Assembly (NCBI GenBank): GCA_014729495.1
Contig: WJJV01000121.1
Coordinates: 1-5,808, forward strand
DNA from: Candidatus Woesearchaeota archaeon
Lineage (GTDB): Archaea; Nanobdellota; Nanobdellia; Woesearchaeales; UBA12501
Length of the DNA: 5,808 bases
Direction: 5' to 3'
In this document: piece after piece, positions 4,780-5,808 of the stretch
Position numbering within the stretch: the first letter of the stretch is position 1
Layout: every line of letters starts with the position of its first letter
Program-made: the position numbers and the translations under genes
Notes under the pieces: model-generated
The model's database searches: none
What the model was told of the DNA's origin: nothing
Seen by the model: the letters and a program-made list of their open reading frames with translations, nothing else

Positions 4780-5613
4780 CTAACCGCTCATATCAGCATA
4801 GACAGTCCCATTCTGTATCCTTAAGCTGATATCCTCCCTGCTTATGACATACTCTGGATCAACTTTAGCAGCATAAACAAAAGTGTAAGGCTCATTATCG
4901 ATCTTGGATTCAGAATCAATAATCACATATACTATTGAGTTATTCTCATATGCAACAGTTGTTGAGTTAAGATTCCTGGACTCAAGATAATCAAAATCTA
5001 TAAGATATGGAGCGACATCAACAGATCTCTGCAGCAATCCCCTCACTGTGTCATAGATATAAGAGAATCTTATATCAAGTTCTCCGCTGAAATCAGACAC
5101 TGTCTGTACTGAAGAGCCTTTCCTGATCTCAAAAGGATACATTACATGATACACAACCTCTTCTTCTGCAAAAATAAGATCCAGACTCTCAATATTGCCT
5201 GTTATCTCATAATCAGGAAAATCACTGAAATTATTAAAGCATGAACCAATCTGATCTGATAGAAATAAGGTAAGGTCATCTTCTATAGTCTGATAAGCAG
5301 GGAGGAATGTGTTTCCTTCATAATATAGATAAGATGTACTGTAATCTCCCAGGCCAAGGTTCATTGAGTCAAGATAAAGATATCCTCCATGGAATCCTAT
5401 CCAATAAAATCCCTCTTCAAGAGTCTGCTCAATGCATTGCTGTGCAAAGACACTCACTGGAACAACCCCAATCTCCTGCTCTTGAGACTCCCCTATTACT
5501 GATTCTATATCACTGGCTTCACTGCCTCTCAATGCAAAATAAATGCCCACAATCAGAATTAAGATGACACCGCCTATAATGAATATGCTCACCTGTCCTC
5601 TTTTATGTTTCAT
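4780..5613 (-). CDS. pilin-like class III signal protein, exported, function unknown
   Basis: 277 aa, ATG 5613-5611 to TAG 4782-4780. The N-terminus MKHKRGQVSIFIIGGVILIL is a basic stretch, then RGQ, then a hydrophobic segment (about 10-28). This resembles archaeal class III signals, which prepilin peptidases cut between Gly and Gln (here Gly6/Gln7) so the hydrophobic helix drives filament assembly. The usual Glu five residues into the mature protein is Phe here, so processing is uncertain and the segment may be a simple anchor. The outer part has VPVSVFAQQCIEQTLEEGFY (52-70), then GGYLYLDS, and a second Cys in IGSCFNNF (125), which may pair with Cys60. I recall similar RGQVSIF proteins with a Cys helix and a GGYxYL segment from DPANN genomes, but none with a known role. 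An A-box 26.5 bases before ATG implies a leaderless mRNA. It is the first of two co-directional surface genes. Confidence 0.75.
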   Translation of the reverse strand: MKHKRGQVSIFIIGGVILILIVGIYFALRGSEASDIESVIGESQEQEIGVVPVSVFAQQCIEQTLEEGFYWIGFHGGYLYLDSMNLGLGDYSTSYLYYEGNTFLPAYQTIEDDLTLFLSDQIGSCFNNFSDFPDYEITGNIESLDLIFAEEEVVYHVMYPFEIRKGSSVQTVSDFSGELDIRFSYIYDTVRGLLQRSVDVAPYLIDFDYLESRNLNSTTVAYENNSIVYVIIDSESKIDNEPYTFVYAAKVDPEYVISREDISLRIQNGTVYADMSG

Positions 5614-5635
5614 GAGATATGAGAATCATTAGGAG

Positions 5636-5643
5636 TATATAAA
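5636..5643 (-). promoter_or_regulatory. A-box (TTTATATA) of the pilin-like gene
   Basis: On the minus strand AAAAACTTTTATATAC provides a BRE-like A-tract and the TTTATATA box, centred 26.5 bases before ATG 5613. No Shine-Dalgarno sequence lies between, so translation is probably leaderless. Confidence 0.65.
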
Positions 5644-5690
5644 AGTTTTTATCAGAACCAGAATGCCCGCATAAATAATGAATATAATAA

Positions 5691-5783
5691 TAAAAATTTG
5701 ACCATTATCTTATAAGCAAATCCTAACCCCACCCTAAAGGGTGCGGTATTAACGGATTTGCATTTTAGATGGTCAAATTTTTA
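5691..5783. repeat. nested 93-base palindromic hairpin element of unknown nature
   Basis: Three nested inverted repeats share nearly the same centre. The outer arms 5691-5705 (TAAAAATTTGACCAT) and 5769-5783 are a perfect 15-bp match. The middle arms 5716-5723 (GCAAATCC) and 5754-5761 (GGATTTGC) are a perfect 8-bp match. The inner arms 5726-5735 (ACCCCACCCT) and 5738-5747 (AGGGTGCGGT) pair at nine of ten positions, leaving a C/C mismatch and a TAAA loop in practice. Internal loops of 10/7 and 2/6 bases separate the stems. Both ends carry A/T runs, giving T-tracts after the stem on either strand. Candidates are an end of an IS200/IS605-type element or a MITE, a structured RNA, or a bidirectional terminator. 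No target-site duplication is visible next to the arms. Confidence 0.75.
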
Positions 5784-5808
5784 GTCTTGAAAATGGCACC
5801 TCTCGCAC

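Noticed and set aside
5721..5737. Telomere-like CCTAACCC followed by CACCCTAA
   Set aside because: It is simply the left arm of the inner hairpin; no tandem repetition.
5691..5783. Canonical archaeal H/ACA guide RNA
   Set aside because: A stem, internal loop and second stem are present, but I see no kink-turn GA pairs in the upper part and no clear ACA box at the required place; left as one of several possibilities only.
5767..5808. End of a coding frame entering from the right edge on the minus strand (for example one ending at TAA 5769-5767 or TGA 5775-5773)
   Set aside because: Only 11-13 codons are visible in competing frames and none has a recognisable C-terminus; it cannot be supported without more sequence.

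Overview
The window looks archaeal. It carries an archaeal-type Cbf5 with a C-terminal PUA domain, a complete protein of the archaeal family DUF357, TATA/A-box promoters about 26 bases before start codons, mostly leaderless gene starts, and a KRGQVSIF-type class III (pilin-like) signal. The small genes, A+T-rich spacers, Lys/Glu-rich tail and RGQVSIF membrane protein suggest a DPANN lineage (Woesearchaeota or Pacearchaeota-like). That placement is an inference.

Left part (1-1948), informational genes: the Lys/Glu-rich C-terminal tail of an unidentified protein (+), ending exactly where an unrecognised 89-aa gene (-) ends; cbf5 (+), the H/ACA RNP tRNA/rRNA pseudouridine synthase; and a DUF357 gene (-) convergent with cbf5.

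Middle (1949-3287): a 159-base divergent spacer holds two good palindromes and an A-box for each direction. Reading right from it is a two-gene unit. The first gene, only 47 codons and easily missed, is a ribbon-helix-helix DNA-binding protein. The second overlaps it and encodes a Tat-signal protein with an HExxH zinc-metallopeptidase motif. The palindromes are candidate operators for the small regulator, so this reads as a self-regulated secreted-zincin operon.

Right part (3318-5613, all -): two exported or membrane-anchored proteins. The first in transcription order is a 277-aa protein with a pilin-like N-terminus. The second is a 470-aa membrane-anchored protein with LTPExW-type repeats and a C-terminal twin CX3C motif. 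Each has an A-box, and together they look like a cell-surface pair.

Right edge (5614-5808): a nested palindrome of about 93 bases (15-bp perfect outer arms, 8-bp middle arms, 10-bp inner arms with one mismatch), bounded by A/T tracts. It could be a mobile-element end, a MITE, a structured RNA or a bidirectional terminator; the window stops too soon to decide.

Best candidates for something undescribed are the RHH/Tat-zincin operon with its operators, the nested hairpin, and a possible in-frame stop in the 5' part of the 89-aa gene.
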